A DNA stretch of 64,000 nucleotides, from contig NC_062245.1 in assembly GCF_905475465.1 (NCBI RefSeq), positions 12,930,352 to 12,994,351 on the forward strand, given 5' to 3'. The DNA is from Pieris napi. Its lineage: Eukaryota; Arthropoda; Insecta; Lepidoptera; Pieridae. The notes beneath the pieces were generated by a model. The model did not search any database. It had not been told where the DNA came from and saw only the letters and a program-made list of their open reading frames with translations. Made by a program: the position numbers and the translations under genes. The stretch's first letter is position 1. Each line of letters starts with the position of its first letter. This document shows positions 30,610 to 39,363 of the stretch, one piece after another.

Positions 30610-33600
30610 TCATTGGCAAGTGGGCGCCGGCCGCCTCGCGGTCCCCGCCTTGGCCTTACTCTCATTGAACTTAGCTGTTCTTTTGGTAATTTTTTGGCAA
30701 AAATCCTCCAGGTGCGATCTGTTACAGACTAGCATGTCGGGCAGTCCCTGAAGACTAAGCGACATGCCTGTCATCTGTTCCAGGTCGCATCTGGAGGAGG
30801 CAAAAATGGGGCACTCCAAAAGTAGGTGTGGGATGGATTGTTCCACCCCACTCTCACATTCGCAGTCCGGTTTTTCTTTCAGCCTGAAACGGCACAGGTA
30901 CTCGGCAAAGGGCCCATGACCTGTAAGGACTTGTGTCATCTCCGGACTAAATCTTTTCTCCCTTATTAGTTTCTGTGCCGCTGTGACGTTTGTAAGGAAC
31001 AGTTTTGTGGTTCCTCCTGTCATTCCTTCTTTGTACCGCCGGTCCCATTCCTCAATTGTCTTCCTTCTAATCTCTTTCCTTATGTATGATAGCGGGTACT
31101 CTACGTGAGCTGCTCTGACCTTCGAGGTCTCCGCCGCGGCTCTCGCAAGTTCGTCCGCCCTCTCATTCCCCTCCGTGCCGACGTGCGCTTTCACCCAGTG
31201 GAGTCTTATGTTTTGGCCCTTTTTTCGGCTCTCCACCAGGTGTCTGCGGATCTCGACTACTCGGGGGTTTCGAGAGCGTCCGCCCGCAATCGCCTCGAGT
31301 GAAGACCGCGAGTCGCTGCAGATATTCACGTCAGTACCCGCTGTCATCGCCTCCCTTACTGCACCAACGAGAGCTGCCAGCTCTGCTTGGTATACGGTGC
31401 AGTAAGGGGCCATCTTTATCTTCTTCCATTTCTTTTCACTTCCACTCTCCCATTTGGACCAGGCGGCACCTACTCCTTTCTTTGTCTTGCTCCCGTCCGT
31501 GTAGATTGCCGTTTTGTTGTCATTTTCTATTTGGCCAGGGTCATTGGTGATGGCGAAGCTAATATCCGGTTTTTCCGCGGGATGGGGTTGTTCTAACGCA
31601 GGTACGGCTCGCTCAATCCGGTCTCCTTCGCGTATGAACGGAGACGACCCCCTTCTGGCCTCAAACATCGCGGCGGCTTCTTCCACCCTGAGGTCGAGGG
31701 GCAGTATCCCCGCCAATAGCGTCGCGGAATTTAGCGATGCCGTCCTGTAGGTCTTTGCTATTTTCTGTGCAAAAGCCCTCTGCACCGTCTCCAGTTTTTT
31801 CTTCGTGCACAGTTTCTTTACTGTCGGTGCCCAGGCTGCCGACGCGTACGTAACTATCGGCTCTATGACGGCTTGGTATACCTGGTGTACCATGTCTCCC
31901 GTCATTCCCCATTCCAGCTTCGCCATTCTAGCTACTTTTTTATGAATATCCGCCGCTTTTCTTGTGACATTTTGCACATGCTTGTTAAACGTTAGCCCTT
32001 CGTCTATAGTCAGCCCCAATAATTTAATTTCCTTCTCTAATGCTATGTCCTGTCCATTCATTCTTATTCTTGGGGTATCGAACTTCAATCTTCGCGTCAG
32101 GACCATTGCTTTGGTTTTTTGTGGCGCGAAGTTGAGCTTGTTCTCGATACCCCACTTCCTCACATACTCGAGGGCAACGTTCGCTCGGTTTTCGATGGAG
32201 TGCGTGTCCGTTCCGCTGAACATCAGCACAACATCGTCTGCGAAAGCCTGTGCATATGTCCCATCTTCTTCAAGTTCGACCAGTAGTGGGTCGAGCAAGA
32301 TGTTCCAGAAGGTGGGGCCGCTAATCGAGCCCTGAATGCATCCCTTTTCAGGTCGCCTCACATGCTCTCTGTTTGCGTAGCGGACCACCACCCTCCTGCC
32401 TTTAAAGTAGTCTTCCACTACCAGCCTTAGTTGCTTGGGACAGTCTTTCTTTGCTAGTTGGTACTTGATCGCTGGCCACCATGCGTTGTCGAAAGCCCCC
32501 TCGATATCTAGCGACACCATCAGCACTATTTGCTTGTTATTTATGTGGCTCCTCGCTTTTGTCAAGATATCGTAGAGGGCATCCTCCGTGCTTTTCCCTG
32601 GCATGAATCCATACTGCCTCCTGCTCATCCTGGGGAGTAGGCTGTGTCTAATCCTGTTAATAATAACCTTTTCTAGTATCTTCCCCATGACTGGCAAGAG
32701 GCCTATCGGACGGTAGGATTTGGCGGCCGCGTAATCCTCCTTTCCTGGCTTCCTCAGTACCACTATTGTGCATTCCTTCCATAGATCAGGGAAGCATCCC
32801 ACTTCGAGGCATTTATTGAAGATGGCCAAGGGAACCTCCGGGTTCGCCGTGATAGCTGCGCAGCAGATATCCGCAGTGAGTCCGTCGGATCCCGGGGCCT
32901 TCCTCGGGTTGAAGCTTCTAGCAGTATTGATGAGCTCCGCCATTGTGATTGGCACTTCATTAGCACTACTTCCCTGCAAGCTGCTGGTCATTTCCTCAAC
33001 CGTTTTTCTCATTCTTTGATGGATGTCATCATCCATCTCACAATTATCAGGCGGGAAGAATTTCCGTGCCAGCAGCTGCACCGATTCTTCGGAGTTCAAC
33101 GAAATGCCCTTCTCTATTAGCGTGGTGTCTTCCCTGATCCCTTCCGCCTTTCTTATTATTTTATATATCCTGTCCCATAAGCTTTCCCCTTCTTGCTTCG
33201 TACAGAGTTTTTTCCACCCTTCCTTTTGAGCCCTTTCGATCTCTTCTTCATAGGTCTTTTTTGCCTCCAGGTAGGCGTTTACTACGCACTCTCTCCTCCT
33301 GGGAGCTGCGTATGAGATCCTTTTCTTTTTTCTTGTCATATCCTTTTTTAGGGCCTCTATTTCCTTGTTCCACCAGGGTGGATCGAAGCTTTTCTTCCTT
33401 TGTTTTACTTTGGGGATATGTTTCTCAGCGGCTTTTATTATTAATTTCGTGTAATCCTTTACTATGTTATTGACCCCGGCCTTTGTGTCCTGTCCTTTTA
33501 TTGTTTCTATGTCCAGTCCTAGATGTGTCAATTCCATGTTTATCTTGTCTCTAAATTCCTCCCAGTCTGCGTTTTTCGTATTGAATTTGCGGGTTGTCTT

Positions 33601-34347
33601 CGGTAGGTTGTGCGTTTGGGGTTTTTGAAGGGCTGTAGTCATAAAAATTGTGTTGTGGTCAGAGCTAGTGATGGAAGTATCAACCCACCATCTCGTTACC
33701 TTACTGAGGAGGGCCGTTGTGCATACTGTGATGTCCACTGCACTCGTGTATCTACGGCCTCCTCTCACGGTGTCGAAGGTGGGTGTGTTGCCACAATTTA
33801 GGATGTTCAGCCCTTCCTCTTCAAGGAACCCTCGCAGTTCCTTTCCTCGTGTGTCTTCGTTTCGGCTCCCCCACCATTCACTCCATGCATTCACGTCCCC
33901 TCCAATTAGTACCATCTTGGTTTTTAGTCTCTTCGTGAAGCTTCCTAGTTGTACGAGGTATGGTTCGATGGGTTCATCGCCTTCGAAGTACACTGAAATT
34001 ATCCCTATCTCCCACTGGTCCGTTCTCAGGACGGCAGCCACTATGTTTTCCGTTATAAGATTTTTGTCTTGTAGGACCTCGATGTGCTCGTCGAAAACAA
34101 GTATCGCCGCCTTCACCGGTTTCTCCCCAGTGGGTACGCACTGCACTACTCTGTACATAGGGCTTTCTGCCATCTGTTTACTGGCCCCTATGTACGGTTC
34201 CTGGAGTAGTGCTATTTTCACGTTTCTACCGCCCGCTTCTTTTATAAACTCCTGGATCGCGATTCTCTTTTTTCTAAGGTTCGCTTGTGCCAGGAGAAAG
34301 CCGGTAATATTGTTGGTGCCCTCGGCTTTTTTAACAATACGCGTAGC
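30610..34347 (-). CDS. TRAS-like ORF2 of T-A: endonuclease, RT, RNase H
   Basis: The frame opens after a TAA at 34348-34350, overlaps the ORF1 end by 17 bases in the +1 frame, and has no ATG before the conserved region AQANLRKKRIAIQEF; the first GTG (34221) is already inside the endonuclease. Residues counted from that GTG: endonuclease 1-230 (LLQEPY, GGDVNAW, SSDHN), reverse transcriptase about 440-720 (APGSDG, CIQGSISGP, catalytic FADD near 660), RNase H about 900-1030 (YTDGSKT, YQAELAAL, SDSRSS, HWVKAHVG with NERADELA), C-terminal CEC-H-C finger near 1118-1135. Start mode: +1 shift or reinitiation at a non-AUG codon (inference). Confidence 0.92.
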   Translation of the reverse strand, partial: ATRIVKKAEGTNNITGFLLAQANLRKKRIAIQEFIKEAGGRNVKIALLQEPYIGASKQMAESPMYRVVQCVPTGEKPVKAAILVFDEHIEVLQDKNLITENIVAAVLRTDQWEIGIISVYFEGDEPIEPYLVQLGSFTKRLKTKMVLIGGDVNAWSEWWGSRNEDTRGKELRGFLEEEGLNILNCGNTPTFDTVRGGRRYTSAVDITVCTTALLSKVTRWWVDTSITSSDHNTIFMTTALQKPQTHNLPKTTRKFNTKNADWEEFRDKINMELTHLGLDIETIKGQDTKAGVNNIVKDYTKLIIKAAEKHIPKVKQRKKSFDPPWWNKEIEALKKDMTRKKKRISYAAPRRRECVVNAYLEAKKTYEEEIERAQKEGWKKLCTKQEGESLWDRIYKIIRKAEGIREDTTLIEKGISLNSEESVQLLARKFFPPDNCEMDDDIHQRMRKTVEEMTSSLQGSSANEVPITMAELINTARSFNPRKAPGSDGLTADICCAAITANPEVPLAIFNKCLEVGCFPDLWKECTIVVLRKPGKEDYAAAKSYRPIGLLPVMGKILEKVIINRIRHSLLPRMSRRQYGFMPGKSTEDALYDILTKARSHINNKQIVLMVSLDIEGAFDNAWWPAIKYQLAKKDCPKQLRLVVEDYFKGRRVVVRYANREHVRRPEKGCIQGSISGPTFWNILLDPLLVELEEDGTYAQAFADDVVLMFSGTDTHSIENRANVALEYVRKWGIENKLNFAPQKTKAMVLTRRLKFDTPRIRMNGQDIALEKEIKLLGLTIDEGLTFNKHVQNVTRKAADIHKKVARMAKLEWGMTGDMVHQVYQAVIEPIVTYASAAWAPTVKKLCTKKKLETVQRAFAQKIAKTYRTASLNSATLLAGILPLDLRVEEAAAMFEARRGSSPFIREGDRIERAVPALEQPHPAEKPDISFAITNDPGQIENDNKTAIYTDGSKTKKGVGAAWSKWESGSEKKWKKIKMAPYCTVYQAELAALVGAVREAMTAGTDVNICSDSRSSLEAIAGGRSRNPRVVEIRRHLVESRKKGQNIRLHWVKAHVGTEGNERADELARAAAETSKVRAAHVEYPLSYIRKEIRRKTIEEWDRRYKEGMTGGTTKLFLTNVTAAQKLIREKRFSPEMTQVLTGHGPFAEYLCRFRLKEKPDCECESGVEQSIPHLLLECPIFASSRCDLEQMTGMSLSLQGLPDMLVCNRSHLEDFCQKITKRTAKFNESKAKAGTARRPAPTCQ

Positions 34348-35707
34348 TTAGCCTCGCCGCCTTGTCCCACCCCTGCCGGGTTGGACAGCTCTGGCTGAAG
34401 GCCCCGTGCTCCGCGTTTCTTCCCTTCGTGTCTTTGCAGTTTATGCAGCTGGGAGGCTTTCCATCCTTGTGGATCTGGCAATCCGCCCTCATATGGGCTC
34501 CTCCACAGTGGCTGCACACCTCGGTCTCCTTTTTACAGTGTCTTCGGGTATGTCCGTACCCCAGACACATGGTACATTGGACCAGAGGGGATTGGTCCTC
34601 TACCCAAACCCTCTGCAGGTCCACGTGTATCCTGCCAGCCAATGTTAGAGCTTGCCAGAGTTTAGGCGTGACCTGTAGGACCACGTGGCTCTCCAGAGGG
34701 TTTCTCGCCTTTCTTCTATATTTTTCTATAATTGTTAGGTCCCGTTCCTCCAGGTGTGCAGTCACATTTTTGTTTTGGTTTTTGATGGCCCGGGTAATGT
34801 CTTCTGTCGTGTTGCAGGACAGGAGATTTTTAATTTTGATTAATGGGTTTTTATTTAAGGTGTCCTTCACCGTCATTTCTTCCCCTAATTTTTCTTTGAT
34901 TTTATTCCTTTCGTCCTCCGTCCTGCATCCCACTACGACCTTTCCGTCCCTGGCTCTTCTTATTTTTGCTACTTGCCAGCCTTCTTCTTTTGCATTTAAC
35001 AGATGCCGGATGTTCTGCATCGTGTCCTCTGCCGTGTCTGTCGCACTCTTAGGCGCCACAACGACAGAGTGCAGCGTAGGTTTCTGTCCTCCCGGGCCTT
35101 CTTTTCGGTTTTGGCCCTGACCGAGATTTTCCTTCGTCGCTTCTGCATACGACCTCATTTTCCTTTCCCAGTTGTTATGCCTTTCTATTTCTCTCTTTTC
35201 TTTTTCCTCCAACTCTTTCCTAATCTCGGTCAGGATGCTTTCATTTTTCTGTTTTGCCAGATCCTCCATATCTTTCCTAATTTTTTCTAATTTCTTGTTC
35301 TCCATTTCCATTCTCTCTATTTGTTTGTGTAGCTTTTCGTTTATATCTGTTTTTACTTCATTTTTCTGTTTTGGTGTTTGTTGTTGTGGGTTCTTCTGTA
35401 TCTCCTCTTCGGCCTCTTTGACTATCTGGTACAGCCGCTTTACAGCTGACTGTACCCCTGTTTTAATGTCCGTTTTTATGTTCCTGGACTCCGCCAGGTG
35501 CGCCATTGCCTTTAGATAACAGTTTTTGGCTTCTTTTTCCCTGGCCTGAGCGGGAGCAGGAGACTTACCTCCTCCACCCGCTCCAGTCAGGGAAGCCTCT
35601 TTTGCCATCTTTGGGGCCTGGCTGGAGGCCTCCTCCCACTTATCGATGCTGCGCCTGATGGCAGGCGCCGATGTCTGACTTTTGGGTGGAGTACGTAGAC
35701 CCAGCAT
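34331..35707 (-). CDS. TRAS-like ORF1 (Gag) of T-A, 458 aa
   Basis: Starts at ATG with the LRTPPK N-terminus shared by the family. Contains an ESRNIKTDIK block, a long Lys/Glu coiled-coil-prone region at about 110-190, the conserved domain NPLIKIKNLL at about 285-360, and three Cys/His knuckles beginning CTMCLGYGHTRRHC near residue 378. The C-terminus is AYC-stop (TATTGTTAA), the same nine bases as in T-B, where the ORF2 frame overlaps. Collinear with the gag-only proteins. Confidence 0.9.
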   Translation of the reverse strand: MLGLRTPPKSQTSAPAIRRSIDKWEEASSQAPKMAKEASLTGAGGGGKSPAPAQAREKEAKNCYLKAMAHLAESRNIKTDIKTGVQSAVKRLYQIVKEAEEEIQKNPQQQTPKQKNEVKTDINEKLHKQIERMEMENKKLEKIRKDMEDLAKQKNESILTEIRKELEEKEKREIERHNNWERKMRSYAEATKENLGQGQNRKEGPGGQKPTLHSVVVAPKSATDTAEDTMQNIRHLLNAKEEGWQVAKIRRARDGKVVVGCRTEDERNKIKEKLGEEMTVKDTLNKNPLIKIKNLLSCNTTEDITRAIKNQNKNVTAHLEERDLTIIEKYRRKARNPLESHVVLQVTPKLWQALTLAGRIHVDLQRVWVEDQSPLVQCTMCLGYGHTRRHCKKETEVCSHCGGAHMRADCQIHKDGKPPSCINCKDTKGRNAEHGAFSQSCPTRQGWDKAARLSYAYC

Positions 35708-37784
35708 TTTGCCTATTAGGAATAGTCAATAGTAAAATTTAAAGATCGTTCAATTTAAGTACTTAGTCTAAGGTCTACCCCCAATAGGGTGGTAGCCGTG
35801 TCAATAGTATATTATTTAAATACAATAATTTAAAATATCCAATAAAGATTATTTTAGGGTCTACTCCCAATAGGGTAGTAGCCGTGTCAATATAATATTA
35901 TTATTATACAATATTTGAAATATACAATAAAACTTATTCTAGGGTCTACTCCCAATAGGGTAGTAGCCGTGTCAGTAAATATTATTTATATACAATAATT
36001 TATATAATAACAGTTCCCAATAGGGGGATGTTATGTCAGTTTTTTTAAAACTTAACCTACTTCCTTATCTAACTTAAAACTAGTGTCTTTTCCCAAAAGG
36101 GAAAAGGCAGTCAATAATTTAGTTAAAATGGTCTATTCTAATTGGGTAGTTGCTGTCAATATTTTGATAAAATTTTTTGTTACAATTAGATTAATAATTA
36201 TTTTCTATCATTATTTATGACTAGTACTTTGTTTAGCTTATCTCTTATTAACTATCCCAATATAAATCGCAGTCAGGTACTTGAAGGGCGATTTGTTTCA
36301 GGTCCTCGGGAAGGGCTGGTATAATTAGAAATAAATAAATAAATAAATACGCGCGCTGGACCGTCCGCCCTAGTCGACGAGGATGTGTGTGTGTGTGTGT
36401 ATAAGTGTGGTGGTTGTCAGGTGACTCCCCTCTTTGAGTGGAGTCAAATGAGCCGTCACACTTAGTGTTTATGGTGTTTTGTGTGTGTGTGTGTGTGTGT
36501 CATTCACTTGTGTGTGTGTGTAGTTAGGTGCGGTAGCTATAAAAAGACTCCCCTCTTTGAGTGGAGTCGTTTGAGCCGTCGCACCTGTATGTTGTTATTT
36601 TGATGGGTGGTCAGGCGGACGTGTCCGTGGGTTAGGTGCGTTTTTTATATATTTATATTCCCCTAATTTGTCCAAACTTGCTAAGTATACGTATACTACG
36701 TATACAAGTCCGCTGCCAAAATTGCCGAAAAACGCACCGTTTTCGAGTTATTAACTGCCAAAAGATTTTAATATTTCAAAAGTTTTAGAAATTTTTAATA
36801 AATTTAATAAATTTTGAAAATATGGAATTTAAAAATTTTGAATTTCGATCCTGGTAGGGGCGGGCCAGGCGGACAAATCCAATATATTAATATATATTAA
36901 TATATTGATCTGCCCTTAAAAACGCGAAAAAACCAACCGTTCCCGAGATATTTGTGTTTTCTTCCTGATTTCTTCCCGTCGCTGCAGCTCCGCTCGGGTT
37001 GGTCCGATCTTCTGGTTCGAACCGTCGTTAAGTTCAGCTCGCAGAGGGCTATCCAACGACGTATCGCACTTTTCCGGAAAGTTCGGATTTCGCCGACCAC
37101 GTGCCACGTGGTTTTTGGGTTTTTATGTCGTAACTTTTTTATTTTTGATGGGAAAAATCCTTGCGACCCTTCAGCAGACGCGTCTTCGTGAGTTCTATCG
37201 AATGACGTTATTTAATTTGGGGGTCACCGCTTTACTTTTTATGTTTTTGAGCTTTAAGTTGTTTTTTATTAGGTTATTTTTGGTTTTTTAGTTATATAAA
37301 TTTTTCCACAAGGCATATAGTTTAGACAGATATGTCAATCGACTCGTCTTTTTGAGCCGCGTCTTTTGATGTATAGCACTTGTGGGGGACGGCTCTAATT
37401 CTCCGACCAGTGGTCACGCCCCTTTTTTATTTTATTTAATTTTCTCAAAAACCTTTAGGTGTAAAAATCCAAGATTGGTGTCAAAAGATGCGGCTTAGCA
37501 AGGCGCATCCAGCGATGCGAAGAACGGCACAGGTCACCGATCAAATCTGCGCGTCGCATTCACTTTTGTCACTGTTTTTCACTTTTTTGTTGTTTTTCGA
37601 ACTTTTTAGTCACTTATCTTCACTTTTTGTTAGACAATATTTATATATTTAGATTCGCCGTCGCGAGACGCACAAAATGATGTATCGCACTGTTTATTTC
37701 GCGACAAAAATCCTATTTTTGTGATTTTTAGTTTGCGGAGCTAAACGGTTTTGCTGCTTACGCGACGGCGGTTCGACTGCGACT
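35708..37784 (-). other. 5' leader of T-A, about 2.1 kb
   Basis: Non-coding. Near ORF1 there are copies of CCCAATAGGG-containing units (about 35771, 35857, 35941, 36014). Further out are GT microsatellites and two copies of a GACTCC/GGAGTC hairpin (36424 and 36548 areas), then sequence nearly identical to T-B from about 36300 to 37784. A 67-codon frame at 36897-37100 starts with GTG and shows no sign of selection. Confidence 0.65.
35765..36110 (-). repeat. Short tandem units in T-A leader
   Basis: About four degenerate units of 75-85 bp, each with CCCAATAGGG and most with GTAGCCGTGTCA on the plus strand. T-B has related units with 60-90 bp spacing at 50435-50680. Confidence 0.7.
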
Positions 37785-37994
37785 GGTTAGGTTAGGTTAG
37801 GTTAGGTTAGGTTAGGTTAGGTTAGGTTAGGTTAGGTTAGGTTAGGTTAGGTTAGGTTAGGTTAGGTTAGGTTAGGTTAGGTTAGGTTAGGTTAGGTTAG
37901 GTTAGGTTAGGTTAGGTTAGGTTAGGTTAGGTTAGGTTAGGTTAGGTTAGGTTAGGTTAGGTTAGGTTAGGTTAGGTTAGGTTAGGTTAGGTTA
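37785..37994 (+). repeat. (TTAGG)n block 6, 42 repeats
   Basis: Pure repeats between the 5' ends of T-A and S-D, which are head-to-head. Confidence 0.98.
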
Positions 37995-38280
37995 AGGGCC
38001 TCATAGCCAAGCGGCTTTGTATGTGACCGTGGTGGGTGTGAGGTTCCGGGTTCGATTCCCGGTCCGAGTGTAAATTTATATTTATTCTCGGCCTTTGGTA
38101 GGGCTGTACGGTGCCGGGCGAGTGTTTAAACCGTACATAGTGGGCACAGTTGAGATTCTATAGTGTGCAGTGGGCACCCAACTATATCGATACTCCTGTG
38201 TAGGCTTAGAACGTAGCAATACGCTCTAGGCCGAGGGTGGCAATTACAAGTGGTTAAGTAATTGGACATTCCTTTTTTTA
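37995..38280 (+). promoter_or_regulatory. tRNA-like head module 1 of S-D
   Basis: About 286 bp, with the same A box and B box as in S-A. It ends CATTCCTTTTTTTA, a T-run long enough to stop Pol III, and is followed directly by the next head at AGGGCC. Confidence 0.75.
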
Positions 38281-38563
38281 AGGGCCTCATAGCCAAGCGG
38301 CTTTGTATGTGACCGTGGTGGGTGTGAGGTTCCGGGTTCGATTCCCGGTCCGAGTGTAAATTTATATTTATTCTCGGCCTTTGGTAGGGCTGTACGGTGC
38401 CGGGCGAGTGTTTAAACCGTACATAGTGGGCACAGTTGAGATTCTATAGTGTGCAGTGGGCACCCAACTATATCGATACTCCTGTGTAGGCTTAGAACGT
38501 AGCAATACGCTCTAGGCCGAGGGTGGCAATTACAAGTGGTTAAGTAATTGGACATTCCTTTTT
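38281..38563 (+). promoter_or_regulatory. tRNA-like head module 2 of S-D
   Basis: Tandem copy of module 1, ending CCTTTTT directly before the SART leader (GAGTACGCG). The two modules differ at little more than the T-run length. Confidence 0.75.
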
Positions 38564-39363
38564 GAGTACGCGTCGAGCTGTCGTAGCGGCAACTGCGTTT
38601 TCGTTCGCTCCGCGGCTATAAAAATCCTATGTGGGATTTTTGTGTCTGATAATTTTGTGAATGGTTTCATAAGATTCAGGAATTAATACTGATCATTTTG
38701 ATGTGTGTGTGAACCTTGTAAGTTATAAACATTAATAACTACAAGGCATAAGTGAGTGGGAAATTGACCCGGTGTGTTTGTGTTGTTTTTGTCGTGACGA
38801 CGTATAAGCTTTTAGAACTTATTCTATGTGTTGGATTGCAGTGACTATGTGAGTACTTTTATTTTTAAAATCGGCTCACAGAGTTGGCTAAAAAATTACT
38901 TTTAGTTTTGAGGTGGTTTTTAAACCATATTATTTCGGAGGGTGGTCTGATGACATAGAAGAGATAACCATCGCCTTCGTCTCAATAAGGCGGTTTGATT
39001 GGTATCAACATAGTCTGGTTTGGAGCAGGGAGGGCTGAGATATTGATGTTAGCATCATTCATCATTTATGTTACAATATACGACGCCATCTTGTCGTAAA
39101 TTTGGTGTCAAGTGAGGCGCTGTGACGCGTCGGTGTTGGCGGACGTCTCTCACACCGCAGTGAGTGAACGTGGAAGATTTACACCGAAGTGGATTAAGAC
39201 ATTATATTTAATTTTAAGTCTAATTTTAATTTTAATTTTAATTTTAATTTTGATTTTAATTTTAAGTTAGAGTTAATCTTAATTTAATTTAGTTTTGTGT
39301 GGTGTATTATATTATTTATATTATTTCATTGTATTCATCCATTTCATACATGCATCTTCATTG
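38564..39363 (+). other. 5' leader of S-D
   Basis: Nearly identical to the S-A leader, including the CGCCATCTTG block (39085-39094), the TTTTAATT microsatellite and the four-codon upstream ORF whose TGA overlaps the ORF1 ATG. Confidence 0.6.

Larger units (their letters stand above)
30217..37784 (-). mobile_element. T-A: complete TRAS-like telomeric retrotransposon
   Basis: About 7.6-kb minus-strand element with its sense strand on the CCTAA side. Sense order: about 2.1 kb 5' leader with short repeats, ORF1 (34331-35707), overlapping ORF2 (30610-34347), about 0.35 kb 3'UTR and a long poly(A). Both ORFs are intact. Orientation opposite to SART elements and the RNase H-bearing ORF2 fit the TRAS family. 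Confidence 0.92.

Noticed and set aside
36897..37107. Conserved 63-67-codon frames in TRAS leaders (also 51348-51558)
   Set aside because: The DNA is nearly identical, so conservation is automatic; start is GTG and two overlapping frames are equally open, with no sign of selection.
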